A DNA stretch of 64,000 nucleotides from Cytobacillus oceanisediminis 2691 (GCF_000294775.2 NZ_CP015506.1:905501-969500); one strand, 5' to 3'; positions 32,926-41,784 are shown, counted from the first letter of the stretch. The notes: a model not told the origin generated them from the sequence alone. Program-made: numbers and translations.

Positions 32926-33601
32926 AGAAGAAATCAATGTGCTGCTGATTGAAGATGACCCAATGGTCCAGGAAGTGAATAGAGAATTCATTGCAAGTGT
33001 GGAAGGATTCACGATCATTGCGGCAGCCGGAAATGGTGAGGAAGGAATCAGCCTTGCGAAAAAACTGAAGCCTGACCTGGTTATTTTGGATATTTTTATG
33101 CCGAAAAAAGATGGCATTCAAACCCTTCAGGAATTTAGAAAGCAGCACCTCGATTCTGATGTCATCGTCGTTTCCGCTGCAAAGGATAAGGAAACCATCA
33201 AGCTGATGCTTCAAAATGGCGCAAGAGATTATATCATTAAACCTTTTAAGCTGAACAGAATTCAGCAGGCTCTTGAAAAATACCGCCATTACAGAGAGAG
33301 CCTGAAGGAATCAGGCACACTGTCACAGGAGCAGCTGGATGCCCTGATTTATGCAAAGCAGGCGAAGAAAGAAGCAAACAGTCTGCCAAAAGGGCTGAAT
33401 GAATTCACCTTAAATGAAATTACTGCATTTATGCAGCAGCAGACCGAACCCCGCTCTGCCGAAGAAGTTGCCAACGGCATCGGCATTGCCAGAGTAACCG
33501 CCCGCCGCTATCTTGATTACCTTGAAAAAAGCGGAGCAATCCGGCTGGATGTGCAGTACGGAGGAGTGGGCAGGCCTGTCAATCGGTATGTCATAGTTTA
33601 G
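32915..33601 (+). CDS. dctR: Response regulator DctR, CitB family
   Basis: A 228-residue protein: receiver domain (about 5-120; LLIEDDPMVQEVNREF, phosphoacceptor Asp in LVILDIFMPKKDG, Lys in DYIIKPF) and a C-terminal CitB-type HTH (GIARVTARRYLDYLEKSGAI). It starts at ATG 32915 inside the end of dctS behind GGAGGGAGAG; longer in-frame starts lie in the kinase gene and are rejected. It should activate dctP in response to external dicarboxylates. Confidence 0.9.
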   Translation: MAVKEEINVLLIEDDPMVQEVNREFIASVEGFTIIAAAGNGEEGISLAKKLKPDLVILDIFMPKKDGIQTLQEFRKQHLDSDVIVVSAAKDKETIKLMLQNGARDYIIKPFKLNRIQQALEKYRHYRESLKESGTLSQEQLDALIYAKQAKKEANSLPKGLNEFTLNEITAFMQQQTEPRSAEEVANGIGIARVTARRYLDYLEKSGAIRLDVQYGGVGRPVNRYVIV

Positions 33602-33666
33602 TTATTATATTTCGAGACCAAAATGAACAAAACATCCGTTATGACCATAAACTTCTCGCTTTTATC

Positions 33667-33680
33667 TGAAAACGCTATCA
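33667..33680. promoter_or_regulatory. cre (CcpA) site upstream of dctP
   Basis: TGAAAACGCTATCA matches the cre consensus TGWNANCGNTNWCA at every position, 45 bp before the dctP start. It implies glucose repression of dicarboxylate uptake, as known for B. subtilis dctP. Confidence 0.75.
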
Positions 33681-33724
33681 TTCCTAATAGAATGAATAGT
33701 TAGAAAAAAGGAGATGAGATCAAA

Positions 33725-35014
33725 GTGAAGAAGCAGCGGATTTATAAAAATTTAACCTTTCAGGTGTTAACGGCTATTTTTATCGGTGTTATGGTCGGAC
33801 TGATTTGGCCGGAAGTCGGAAAAGAGATGAAGCCGGTAGGCGATACCTTCATCAACGCAGTTAAAATGGTCATCGCCCCGATTATTTTCCTGACTATCGT
33901 CCTTGGAATCGCCAAAATGGGTGATATGAAAAAAGTCGGCAAGGTTGGCGGCAAAGCGTTTATCTATTTTGAGGTTGTTACTACACTTGCTTTAATGATC
34001 GGTCTGATCGTCGTTAATGTCATTAAACCAGGTGCAGGCCTGAACTTTAATGAATTGGAAAAAGGAGATGTTTCACAGTATACAGCCAATGGCGGAGAGG
34101 GCATCAATTGGATTGAGTTTGTAACACATATTGTTCCTTCCAACATGGTGGATGCCTTTGCAAAAGGGGATATCCTGCAGGTTTTATTCTTCTCTATTTT
34201 ATTTGGTGTCGGTTTGGCTGCTCTTGGTGAAAAGGGCAAAATCGTCATTGAATTTTTGGATAAGCTATCATTGGTCTTCTTTAAAATCATCGGCTATGTA
34301 ATGAAGGCAGCCCCGCTTGGAGCATTTGGAGCCATGGCCTATACAATCGGGCATTTCGGACTGGCATCACTTGTTCCGCTTGGCAAACTGATGATTTCTG
34401 TGTACGTGACGATGTTCTTATTTATCTTTGTTGTTTTAAATATTATATGCAAAATGTACGGATTCAGCTTATGGAATTATTTGAAGTTCATCAAAGATGA
34501 AATTTTAATCGTATTAGGCACAAGTTCATCAGAATCAGTGCTTCCGAGAATGATGGATAAAATGGAGCGCATCGGCTGCTCCAAATCGGTTGTGGGTCTG
34601 GTCATTCCAACAGGGTACTCCTTTAACCTGGACGGTACATCCATTTACCTGTCCATGGCAGTTGTCTTCCTTGCACAAGTGTTCGGAGTGGATCTGACAA
34701 TCGGCCAGCAGGTTACCATTCTATTAGTACTCATGCTGACTTCAAAAGGTGCCGCGGGAGTAACTGGCAGCGGATTTATTGTATTGGCATCGACGCTTGC
34801 CGCCCTGCAGGTTATTCCTCTTGAAGGATTGGCGCTTCTTCTTGGTGTAGATCGCTTCATGAGTGAAGGAAGAGCAATAGTGAACCTGATCGGAAACGGA
34901 ATCGCAACGATGGTTGTAGCAAAGAGCGAAAATGAATTTGATGAAAATAAGGCTAAAAAAGCCATTAGTGAAATGAAATTAATGAAGCAGGAACAGCAAA
35001 AACAGGCAGTATAA
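33725..35014 (+). CDS. dctP: C4-dicarboxylate/cation symporter DctP (DAACS family)
   Basis: A 429-residue membrane carrier. Family marks are VKMVIAPIIFLTIVLGIAKMGDMKKVG (TM3 region), the Ser-rich hairpin VLGTSSSESVLPRMMDKME (HP1), VIPTGYSFNLDGTSIYLSMAV (TM7) and TSKGAAGVTGSGFIVLASTLAA (HP2). It imports succinate, fumarate or malate with H+/Na+. It starts at GTG 33725 behind AAGGAG. It lies behind dctR with its own leader, a cre box and its own terminator. Confidence 0.92.
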   Translation: MKKQRIYKNLTFQVLTAIFIGVMVGLIWPEVGKEMKPVGDTFINAVKMVIAPIIFLTIVLGIAKMGDMKKVGKVGGKAFIYFEVVTTLALMIGLIVVNVIKPGAGLNFNELEKGDVSQYTANGGEGINWIEFVTHIVPSNMVDAFAKGDILQVLFFSILFGVGLAALGEKGKIVIEFLDKLSLVFFKIIGYVMKAAPLGAFGAMAYTIGHFGLASLVPLGKLMISVYVTMFLFIFVVLNIICKMYGFSLWNYLKFIKDEILIVLGTSSSESVLPRMMDKMERIGCSKSVVGLVIPTGYSFNLDGTSIYLSMAVVFLAQVFGVDLTIGQQVTILLVLMLTSKGAAGVTGSGFIVLASTLAALQVIPLEGLALLLGVDRFMSEGRAIVNLIGNGIATMVVAKSENEFDENKAKKAISEMKLMKQEQQKQAV

Positions 35015-35023
35015 AAGGTAAAG

Positions 35024-35051
35024 GCCATTTCCAACAAGGAAATGGCTTTAT
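35024..35051 (+). terminator. Terminator of dctP
   Basis: GCCATTTCC - AACAA - GGAAATGGC, then TTTATT. Confidence 0.85.
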
Positions 35052-35135
35052 TCATTGTCGAAAACTTTCCTAAGCTGACGACATTTCCTGCACCTATTTC
35101 CCGGGAAAAAATCAAGTATAAGAAGGGTTGTCTGC

Positions 35136-35163
35136 CTTTTCAATCAAACGTTTGATTGAAAAG
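35136..35163. promoter_or_regulatory. Perfect 28-bp palindrome, probable TetR-type operator
   Basis: CTTTTCAATCAAAC is followed with no spacer by its exact reverse complement. The CAAACGTTTG centre is common in operators of TetR/AcrR regulators. There is no T tract, so it is not a terminator. The regulator is not in this window; the nearest target is the MFS gene 148 bp downstream. Confidence 0.6.
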
Positions 35164-35242
35164 TAAATTGTTGAATTACCGCGAAAAACAGACAAAATTT
35201 AGAAAGTTATAAAAATTATATGATATGATTATTCTTAAAAAA

Positions 35243-35291
35243 GTGATAGGCGCCTATACCACTTAAGCTAACTGGTATAGGTGCCTGTCAC
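35243..35291. repeat. Dispersed palindromic repeat, copy C
   Basis: GTGATAGGCGCCTATACCA and TGGTATAGGTGCCTGTCAC form 19-bp arms (17 of 19 paired) around an 11-nt loop. It ends 19 bp before the start codon of the MFS gene, so it lies in that gene's 5' leader. Confidence 0.88.
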
Positions 35292-35310
35292 CCGAAAGAA
35301 GGTTCACATC

Positions 35311-36618
35311 GTGAAGCGCCTTAAGGTTCATTATGCGTGGATTATTTTAATATTGACGTTCTTGGCGTTGCTGGCTGCACAGGGTGTACGTTTGTCGTTC
35401 GGGGCGTTCATGGCGCCATGGGAGCATGAGTTTTCTGCGAATCGCAGTGTCATATCCTTCATTGCCTTCGTCAGCTATATTGTTTTTGCCATTTCACAGC
35501 CGTATGTTGGCAGGCTGATTGACAAATATGGCATCCGCTATATTCTATCCTGCAGCATTTTGGTGATCGGTTTTTCAACACTTCTCACCTTTTTCACCAC
35601 TAATGCCGTCCAGCTGATTATCATCTATGGTGTAATCGCCTCGGTTGGTTTTGGAGGTGCATCCAATGTTGCGGGAACGATGGCGGTGGCGACCTGGTTT
35701 GCCGATAAAAAGGGTATGGCCATGGGACTGATGTCTGCAGGCACTGCAGCAGGACAGCTTATTCTTGTCCCGCTGTCCTTATTCCTAATTGACCAGCTCG
35801 GGTGGAAGACAACTGTGCTCGTGCTCGGCTGCTTTTTGATTGTATTCATTTTTCCGCTTCTTCTGCTCTTTATCCGTTCGAACCCGGCTGATCTCCATAT
35901 CGAGGCTTATGGAGCGAGGGTGAGTGATAATGAGAAGGGAAGGCAAAAGGAAGCACCAAAAGGAACGCTATCTATATTCCAGCTCTTAAAGCGAAAAGAA
36001 TTCCTGTTTCTCATGCTCCCGTTTTTCGTGTGCGGCGTCACCACTACAGGCCTGATGGATACCCATCTTATTCCCTTTGCCCAGTATTGCGGATTTACGC
36101 CTGGCGTTACCGGAGCCGCTGTCAGTCTGCTGGCCGGCTTCAACATTCTCGGCACAGTCGTATCCGGGTTTCTTGCAGATAGGTGGAATTGCAGAAGGAT
36201 CCTTGCCTTTCTCTACGGAGTACGGGCCCTGACCATTGTTCTTCTGCTCATCATCGTAAATGATGCTTCCCTGTTTGGCTTTTTCGTCACTCAATCCCAT
36301 TTGTTGATTCTGTTTGCCATCAGCTTTGGGATTGTCAATTTTGCCACTGTCGCACCGACCATGAAACTGGCTGCGGAATATTTCAGGCATCTGTCCGCCG
36401 GAGCGGTGATTGGCTGGATTTATTTGAGCCATCAGCTGGGTTCTGCTCTTGGTTCCTTCGTCCCTGGTGTCATATTTGATCTGACAGGGAGCTATGACAG
36501 TTCTTTCATTGCATCCATCATTCTTCTTGTTCTGGCATCCGCCTTAAGCATAATGCTTCCGAGACCAGGAGCAGACTATCAGTATGCGAACAGCAGGGAA
36601 TTAGCGGAAAATCGTTAG
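35311..36618 (+). CDS. MFS transporter, monocarboxylate/OFA-like
   Basis: A 435-residue 12-helix MFS protein. VHYAWIILILTFLALLAAQG at the first helix, GRLIDKYGIRYI (loop 2-3 motif) and the central hydrophilic loop (about 200-235) suit the monocarboxylate/oxalate-formate antiporter branch; substrate unknown. I use GTG 35311, 9 bp behind AGAAGG. An in-frame GTG at 35281 lies inside the dispersed palindrome and would add repeat-derived residues. A TetR-type palindrome upstream may control it. Confidence 0.8.
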   Translation: MKRLKVHYAWIILILTFLALLAAQGVRLSFGAFMAPWEHEFSANRSVISFIAFVSYIVFAISQPYVGRLIDKYGIRYILSCSILVIGFSTLLTFFTTNAVQLIIIYGVIASVGFGGASNVAGTMAVATWFADKKGMAMGLMSAGTAAGQLILVPLSLFLIDQLGWKTTVLVLGCFLIVFIFPLLLLFIRSNPADLHIEAYGARVSDNEKGRQKEAPKGTLSIFQLLKRKEFLFLMLPFFVCGVTTTGLMDTHLIPFAQYCGFTPGVTGAAVSLLAGFNILGTVVSGFLADRWNCRRILAFLYGVRALTIVLLLIIVNDASLFGFFVTQSHLLILFAISFGIVNFATVAPTMKLAAEYFRHLSAGAVIGWIYLSHQLGSALGSFVPGVIFDLTGSYDSSFIASIILLVLASALSIMLPRPGADYQYANSRELAENR

Positions 36619-36696
36619 GAGCTTAAAATCGACACTTTATTTCTCATCGGTTAAAATATTAATATTGAAATAACAGTTCGGTTAGGGGAGACAGGC

Positions 36697-37542
36697 ATGC
36701 ATCGTAATCATGATCTATATCAATTTTTCCTTGAAAAAACCTGGGACTTAACAGAAGAATGGTATAAAAATGTGGACAAAGAAGAGAGCGGCGGGATATA
36801 TACATCAGAAGATCCCGCTGTGATTGAACGAGTAAAGAAGCAAAATTACGAATTCCACAAGCAGTTCTCCGAAGTCTTCCATAAAGAAGAAGAAGCTTTC
36901 TTTCGTGAGCTGGAAAGCTGGATTGTCAAAGTGGCGCAGGATGATGAACACCTCCGTACGCCTCTGGAGATGATCCTGCAGGAGTTCTTTAACACCCAGG
37001 AACAGTATTTGAACCTGCTTGAGCAGTTTGTTGAAATCAGCCAGGGTCAATATGATGAAAAACAAATTGCCTTATGGCGCAGGATGATCATTAGAACCAT
37101 CGGTGAGGTGGTTACCTGGTTCACGGAGGAGTATAATAACCATTCCCAGAAGAGGCTGCAGGCACAGCAGGCTTTAATCCTTGAACTAAGTTCCCCGGTC
37201 ATTTCCCTGACAGAAGATATCGCACTTCTTCCTCTTGTCGGGGATATTGATACAGCACGAGCGAAAATCATGCTTGAAAATACACTTCAGCAGTGCAATA
37301 AAATAGGTGTCAGCCAGCTGTTCCTTGACCTTTCAGGCGTAGTCATGATTGATACTATGGTAGCCCATCAGCTTTTCCAGCTGATAGAAGCGCTAAGCCT
37401 GATCGGCGTAAAGACGACAATCTCCGGCTTAAGGCCGGAAATTGCCCAGACTGCAGTACAGCTCGGTTTGACATTTGATCATGTCAGCATCAAATCCACA
37501 CTATCCAGTGCCATTAAATCAGCAAACATAATAGCAGGGTAA
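36697..37542 (+). CDS. RsbR-type stressosome co-antagonist paralogue
   Basis: A 281-residue protein with an N-terminal non-heme globin-like helical domain (about 1-155) and a C-terminal STAS domain (about 165-275). SLTEDIALLPLVGDIDTARAK and LDLSGVVMIDTMVAHQLFQL carry the RsbR hallmarks, including the Thr in IDT that RsbT-type kinases phosphorylate. The stressosome relays environmental stress to sigma B. No rsbS, rsbT or rsbX is adjacent, so it is one of the scattered sensory RsbR paralogues. ATG 36697 follows AGGGGAG. Confidence 0.88.
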   Translation: MHRNHDLYQFFLEKTWDLTEEWYKNVDKEESGGIYTSEDPAVIERVKKQNYEFHKQFSEVFHKEEEAFFRELESWIVKVAQDDEHLRTPLEMILQEFFNTQEQYLNLLEQFVEISQGQYDEKQIALWRRMIIRTIGEVVTWFTEEYNNHSQKRLQAQQALILELSSPVISLTEDIALLPLVGDIDTARAKIMLENTLQQCNKIGVSQLFLDLSGVVMIDTMVAHQLFQLIEALSLIGVKTTISGLRPEIAQTAVQLGLTFDHVSIKSTLSSAIKSANIIAG

Positions 37543-37544
37543 TA

Positions 37545-37579
37545 AAAAACACGATGAAGGATGCCTTCATCGTGTTTTT
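37545..37579. terminator. Bidirectional terminator
   Basis: AAAAACACGATGAAGG - ATG - CCTTCATCGTGTTTTT, a near-perfect 16-bp stem between converging genes. Confidence 0.92.
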
Positions 37580-37583
37580 GCGT

Positions 37584-39272
37584 CTATTCCAATCCTTTAA
37601 TGGTCATTTCCTTCACAGGCAGGAATGCCTCACCTGTATCCAGATAGTTCACGTCCACCTGATCGCCTTCCTTCAGATAAATGGCCATCGGCACGGTTTC
37701 AGATGAAACCACATAGCTCTGGCGGTTATCCAGGAGGAATGATACGACGGTGAATTCGCCGGATTTCTCCTTGTACACCCGCAGTACAGTGCCGCTCACC
37801 TGTTTCTCCTCTGCTTTTGAGCTTCCGTCTACCGTGCCTCCGCCTCGCTGCAATGCGGTTTTATATAAACGCAATGCTTCATTTGGCGTTGTCCCGTAAG
37901 CAGATATTTCCGGATTGGCAGCTGATACAATAAAGTAGTTCTGCAGGAATCCGTTGGCATCAAGCACAGGCGTCAGCCAGCTCGCTTCCCCGTAGAAGTT
38001 ATACAGAACAGGCATTTCACCGCTCCATTTTTTCTCGATGAATTTCTTCTCGATAATCTGGAGGGCACCCTGCGAATCCATATAAGATTCCTCAAGATTA
38101 CCTGTAAAGAAGGTCGCTTCGCCCGTCCTTGAATTTGTCAGAGAATAGCCAAGCATCGAATCGACGCCTTCTTTGGGACTTGTAAAATCTGTGAAGTAAT
38201 ACATATCGCCATTTTCATCAAAAATCGGACTCACATTGGCTTCTGTTCCTTCATCCGATGGAAGCCTAACATCTGACTTTCCGAATTTGCTGTTCCAGAA
38301 GCCGTGGACATAATTCCCGAAATAGCTGTTCTGCAGACTGACAGTTTCAGGGGAAACAGCTCCATCCACAAAGGCCGGCACATCCGCAAGTTTATAGGAC
38401 TCCGTCTGTCCGTTCAGCGGGTCAACCATGACCACCCCTTGAACATCAAAGCCATTTCTCGCCGAAATAAACTCTCCATATGAACGGATATAAAACGGCT
38501 TTCCGTCGTCATCCACCTCCAGCTGCACATCTCCGTAAAAAATGGCCTGCGGATACTGCATCCGAATATGGCGCTCAATATTTTTATTAAAATAAGAGGA
38601 TGGTGTATACACCATATCACTTTTCACAAACTTTGGATTGGCAGAGGAGTCAGTTGCGCTGATTGTAAAATAGCCAGGTGTTTTATCTCCATTCCACCAT
38701 TTGAAAAAGCCCGAAAACTCTACAGGCGCTATATAAACATATTCTCCATTGACTTTCTGGATCTGCAGGCTGCCAAGCTCATAATAGCTCGTATTCGGAA
38801 CCTGCCCGAAAGCCTTCTTCATCTTATTGCGTGCAAACTGCGGCGGCACGCTTGCCGGTGTTTCTTTTTCATCAAACGTCTCAATCTCCGTTTTTTCATT
38901 CATTTTGGCACTTTCATATTTATCATCTGCGTTGAATAGAAAAGCTGTCAGAAAGAAAATCCCTGCAATCAGACTGACGGCAAACACACCTGTTTTTATC
39001 ATTCGTTCCCTGCCTGTCGCAAGAACAGCTCCAATTAATGAAGCGATAACCGCAAACAGCCATAAGCTGGTCAAGTTCCGGTCCAGATTGGTGAAATAAT
39101 ACACGGCAAAAACAAGCAGCACAGATACAGCGGCGGTGCCGGCCATAATTCCGGTCCCCAGTTTCCTGCCTTCTTTTTCCTTTGCCTTTGCCTTCGGTTT
39201 ATAGCTGAACGGAATCAGCAGGATAGCAACCGCCAGTCCGGCAATCAGTGAAAAAATAAAAATATTTCCCAT
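37584..39272 (-). CDS. Large membrane-anchored protein of unknown function
   Basis: A 562-residue protein. Four hydrophobic helices lie in the first 125 residues (about 4-22, 42-62, 70-88, 95-118), followed by a large soluble domain with repeated beta-strand motifs (SLQIQKVNGEYVYIAPVEF, GYFTISATD, QLEVDDDGKPFYIRSYGEF). A C-terminal small barrel (about 485-562, VSGTVLRVYKEKSGEFTVVSFLL) looks OB-like. I recognise it only as a conserved Bacillaceae protein without known function. ATG 39272 follows AGGAGAG; a longer 583-residue frame lacks a site. It is monocistronic. Confidence 0.7.
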   Translation of the reverse strand: MGNIFIFSLIAGLAVAILLIPFSYKPKAKAKEKEGRKLGTGIMAGTAAVSVLLVFAVYYFTNLDRNLTSLWLFAVIASLIGAVLATGRERMIKTGVFAVSLIAGIFFLTAFLFNADDKYESAKMNEKTEIETFDEKETPASVPPQFARNKMKKAFGQVPNTSYYELGSLQIQKVNGEYVYIAPVEFSGFFKWWNGDKTPGYFTISATDSSANPKFVKSDMVYTPSSYFNKNIERHIRMQYPQAIFYGDVQLEVDDDGKPFYIRSYGEFISARNGFDVQGVVMVDPLNGQTESYKLADVPAFVDGAVSPETVSLQNSYFGNYVHGFWNSKFGKSDVRLPSDEGTEANVSPIFDENGDMYYFTDFTSPKEGVDSMLGYSLTNSRTGEATFFTGNLEESYMDSQGALQIIEKKFIEKKWSGEMPVLYNFYGEASWLTPVLDANGFLQNYFIVSAANPEISAYGTTPNEALRLYKTALQRGGGTVDGSSKAEEKQVSGTVLRVYKEKSGEFTVVSFLLDNRQSYVVSSETVPMAIYLKEGDQVDVNYLDTGEAFLPVKEMTIKGLE

Positions 39273-39409
39273 AAGAATCTCTCCTAAAGTAAGTTCTTTA
39301 CTATTTAATACGGACGGCAGACAAAAAAGTTTCATATAGAAAAAACTACCACTCCAAGTTACTTGTAGTGTAAAATTACACTATATAAACGGTTGGGAGT
39401 GACAAATAC

Positions 39410-39802
39410 ATGAAAAAATTACTGTTGATTATAGCAGGCTTGTTAATTCTGGCTACACCCGTCTTTTTTCTTTATGTATTAAATAATGGCAATCCCATCA
39501 TGAACAAGTGGATAACCCATGAGGTGAAGAAGCATCTGGATGGAACAGACTATGACGAAAGTGATTTTCAGGAACACAGCTATAGCATACCTAAGATGGA
39601 CATCAATCATGATTTTTACCATACCCATTATTATGTCATTTTCAAAGATGAACCGAACATAATCTATTACTATGGCAAAAAGAAGTGGTTTGGGGATGTT
39701 GTTCAGTTTTGTGAAAAAGAGGACGCTTCCACATATGAGTTTGTAACGGGGAATACGGAACATAGTGAAGAAGTCTGTGTATCGATGCTGGATAACCGTT
39801 AA
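39410..39802 (+). CDS. DUF3139-like small secreted or membrane-anchored protein
   Basis: A 130-residue protein with one N-terminal hydrophobic segment (about 4-24) and a polar remainder rich in Tyr, His and acidic residues (FYHTHYYVIFKDEPNIIYYYGKKK). The single anchor with a short strand-rich domain fits the DUF3139 family of Bacilli, whose function is unknown. ATG 39410 is preceded by TTGGGAGTG. Confidence 0.6.
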   Translation: MKKLLLIIAGLLILATPVFFLYVLNNGNPIMNKWITHEVKKHLDGTDYDESDFQEHSYSIPKMDINHDFYHTHYYVIFKDEPNIIYYYGKKKWFGDVVQFCEKEDASTYEFVTGNTEHSEEVCVSMLDNR

Positions 39803-39868
39803 AAGAAAAAGGATTCTTCCGCCTTGAACCAGAATAGGTTTAGCATTACATACTTAAGGAGATTTTTT

Positions 39869-40267
39869 ATGATCAAATATGAATTTGCCTTACCGGATCA
39901 GGATCAATTATTTCAGTTATATGAAAATGACGGCTGGAATGAATTTTTGAAGCTGCCGAAAGAAAAACTGCATAAGGCGATGGAGCAGAGCTGGCTGGTG
40001 ATCAGTGCCTATGATGGAGATTGCCTGATCGGGACAGGGCGCATTATTTCAGACGGAGTGATTAATGCCTATCTTTGCGGATTAATCGTTGATCCAGGTT
40101 ATCGCAGCCAGGGCATCGGAAAGGAAATGGTGCGCAGGCTGGCAGTGGAGTGCTCGAAGGCACGGCTGCATGTGCAATTGATGGCTGAGGAAGAGAAAGC
40201 GGGCTATTATGAAAAGCTGGACTTTGAGGTTTTTACCTTAGGCTTGAAGTATAAGTTTTCAGGCTAA
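39869..40267 (+). CDS. GNAT-family N-acetyltransferase
   Basis: A 132-residue acetyltransferase with the acetyl-CoA loop VDPGYRSQGIGKEMVRRL (about 72-89) and a short C-terminal GYYEKLDFEVFTLGLKYKF. ATG 39869 follows AAGGAGA; an upstream in-frame start has no site. Single-domain, substrate unknown, not obviously coupled to its neighbours. Confidence 0.82.
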   Translation: MIKYEFALPDQDQLFQLYENDGWNEFLKLPKEKLHKAMEQSWLVISAYDGDCLIGTGRIISDGVINAYLCGLIVDPGYRSQGIGKEMVRRLAVECSKARLHVQLMAEEEKAGYYEKLDFEVFTLGLKYKFSG

Positions 40268-40361
40268 AGTTGTAGTCATTTTCAGTCAGAACGGCGATTT
40301 AGCATAAAGTTTCCAGCATTAAAATGGGTAATGTAAAATATGAGAAACGGAGGCAATTCTA

Positions 40362-41186
40362 ATGGAAAAATATATATGCAAAACGTGCGGAACGCAATTT
40401 CCGCCTTCGGTCCATCAGCCTGAAAGCTGCCCGATCTGCATGGAAGAGCGCCAGTACGTTGGACCCCGTGGCCAGGAATGGACAACATTACATGAAATGA
40501 CGGAAAGCCAAATTTATATAAATGAAATACAGAAGGAGGAATCCAATCTTTACAGCATGAAAACAGTGCCGGAGTTTGCCATCGACCAGACAGCTTATCT
40601 TATTCAGCATAACGGTTTTAATCTGATGTGGGACTGTATTACCTATCTCGATGAGCACACGATTGACACCATAAAAGATCTAGGCGGATTAGACGCAATC
40701 GCACTGTCCCATCCTCATTACTATTCAGCTCAGGCGGAATGGGCGGAAACATTCAATGTGCCGATCTATATACACGAAGACGACAGGGAATGGGTGATGA
40801 GGGACAGTGAACACATTATTTTCTGGAGCGGAGAATCGCTCAAAGTTCAAGATGGCCTGGTCATCCACCGCCTTGGCGGACATTTTAAAGGCGGTGCTGT
40901 CCTTCATTGGGAAAATGGGAGCCAGGGCAAAGGCGTTCTGCTCACCGGCGACATCATTCAGGTTGTCGCAGATAGTGGGTGGGTCAGCTTCATGTACAGC
41001 TACCCGAATCTCATCCCTCTTCCGGCTGAAACGGTAGAACGAATGGCTGGCAGAATAAAAACGCTATCATTTGACCGGATCTACAACGCGTTTCACAGAG
41101 TTATAGAAAAAGAGGCAGACCTTGCAGTGCAGCGGTCAGCTAAACGCTATATAAAAGCAGTCCGGGGCGAGCTTTTTCAAACCTAA
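40362..41186 (+). CDS. MBL-fold hydrolase-like protein with N-terminal rubredoxin-type zinc finger
   Basis: A 274-residue protein. Residues 6-30 form a CxxC...CxxC knuckle (CKTCGTQFPP, CPICMEE), then a metallo-beta-lactamase fold. The metal motif, usually HxHxDH, reads H117-P-H119-Y-Y-S, so the Asp and third His are replaced. Later ligands appear kept (LGGHFKGGAVLHW, LLTGDIIQVV, AFHRVIEKEA). The altered site suggests mononuclear metal binding or a non-hydrolytic role. ATG 40362 follows ACGGAGG. Monocistronic. Confidence 0.75.
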   Translation: MEKYICKTCGTQFPPSVHQPESCPICMEERQYVGPRGQEWTTLHEMTESQIYINEIQKEESNLYSMKTVPEFAIDQTAYLIQHNGFNLMWDCITYLDEHTIDTIKDLGGLDAIALSHPHYYSAQAEWAETFNVPIYIHEDDREWVMRDSEHIIFWSGESLKVQDGLVIHRLGGHFKGGAVLHWENGSQGKGVLLTGDIIQVVADSGWVSFMYSYPNLIPLPAETVERMAGRIKTLSFDRIYNAFHRVIEKEADLAVQRSAKRYIKAVRGELFQT

Positions 41187-41244
41187 TATTGGCTCTGTAA
41201 ATAGATATTTAGTAAAATAAGGTAATAGAATGGGAGGGAACGCG

Positions 41245-41784
41245 ATGTTAAAAAAACCTAAATCCAATGAATATGCACCCTATTATGAGAAATATGTCAG
41301 CTCCGTACCGGAAGGGGACCTGCTGCAGATCCTCGATGTGCAAATAAAGGAAACGATGAATCTGGTAAAAGACCTGAATGAAGATCAGGCTCAATTCCGT
41401 TATGCTCCGGAAAAATGGACCATTAAAGAAGTTATCGGCCATATCACAGATACCGAACGCATCATGAGCTACCGCCTGCTTTGCATTGGCAGAGGGGAGA
41501 TGGCCAAGCTGCCTGGCTATGATGATAATGAGTATGTGAAGAATGGGCAATTCAACCGTTTCAGCATCCGGGAACTGGTAGAGCAGCTGTCCTATGTACG
41601 CCAAAACACGATTGCTCTACTAAAAAGCATGGATGATGAGTCACTGCTAAGGAGAGGGAATGCAAACGGCACGGAAGTAACCGCCCGGGCCATCGCCTAT
41701 ATTATTGCCGGCCATGAACTTCATCACCGCACCTTCATTAAAGACAGGTATATGGGTGCAGAAGGCTTTGGTGGAACACATTGA
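41245..41784 (+). CDS. DinB/YfiT-family putative metal-dependent protein
   Basis: A 179-residue four-helix-bundle protein. The three metal-binding His are in VIGHITDTERIM, and AGHELHHRTFIKDRY near the C-terminus. The family includes bacillithiol S-transferase (BstA) and DinB; the exact substrate is unknown. ATG 41245 follows GGGAGG. The signal peptidase gene overlaps its end by 4 bp. Confidence 0.82.
   Translation: MLKKPKSNEYAPYYEKYVSSVPEGDLLQILDVQIKETMNLVKDLNEDQAQFRYAPEKWTIKEVIGHITDTERIMSYRLLCIGRGEMAKLPGYDDNEYVKNGQFNRFSIRELVEQLSYVRQNTIALLKSMDDESLLRRGNANGTEVTARAIAYIIAGHELHHRTFIKDRYMGAEGFGGTH

Noticed and set aside
35281-35310. N-terminal extension of the MFS protein from GTG 35281
   Set aside because: It lies inside the dispersed palindrome and has no ribosome site; GTG 35311 has one.
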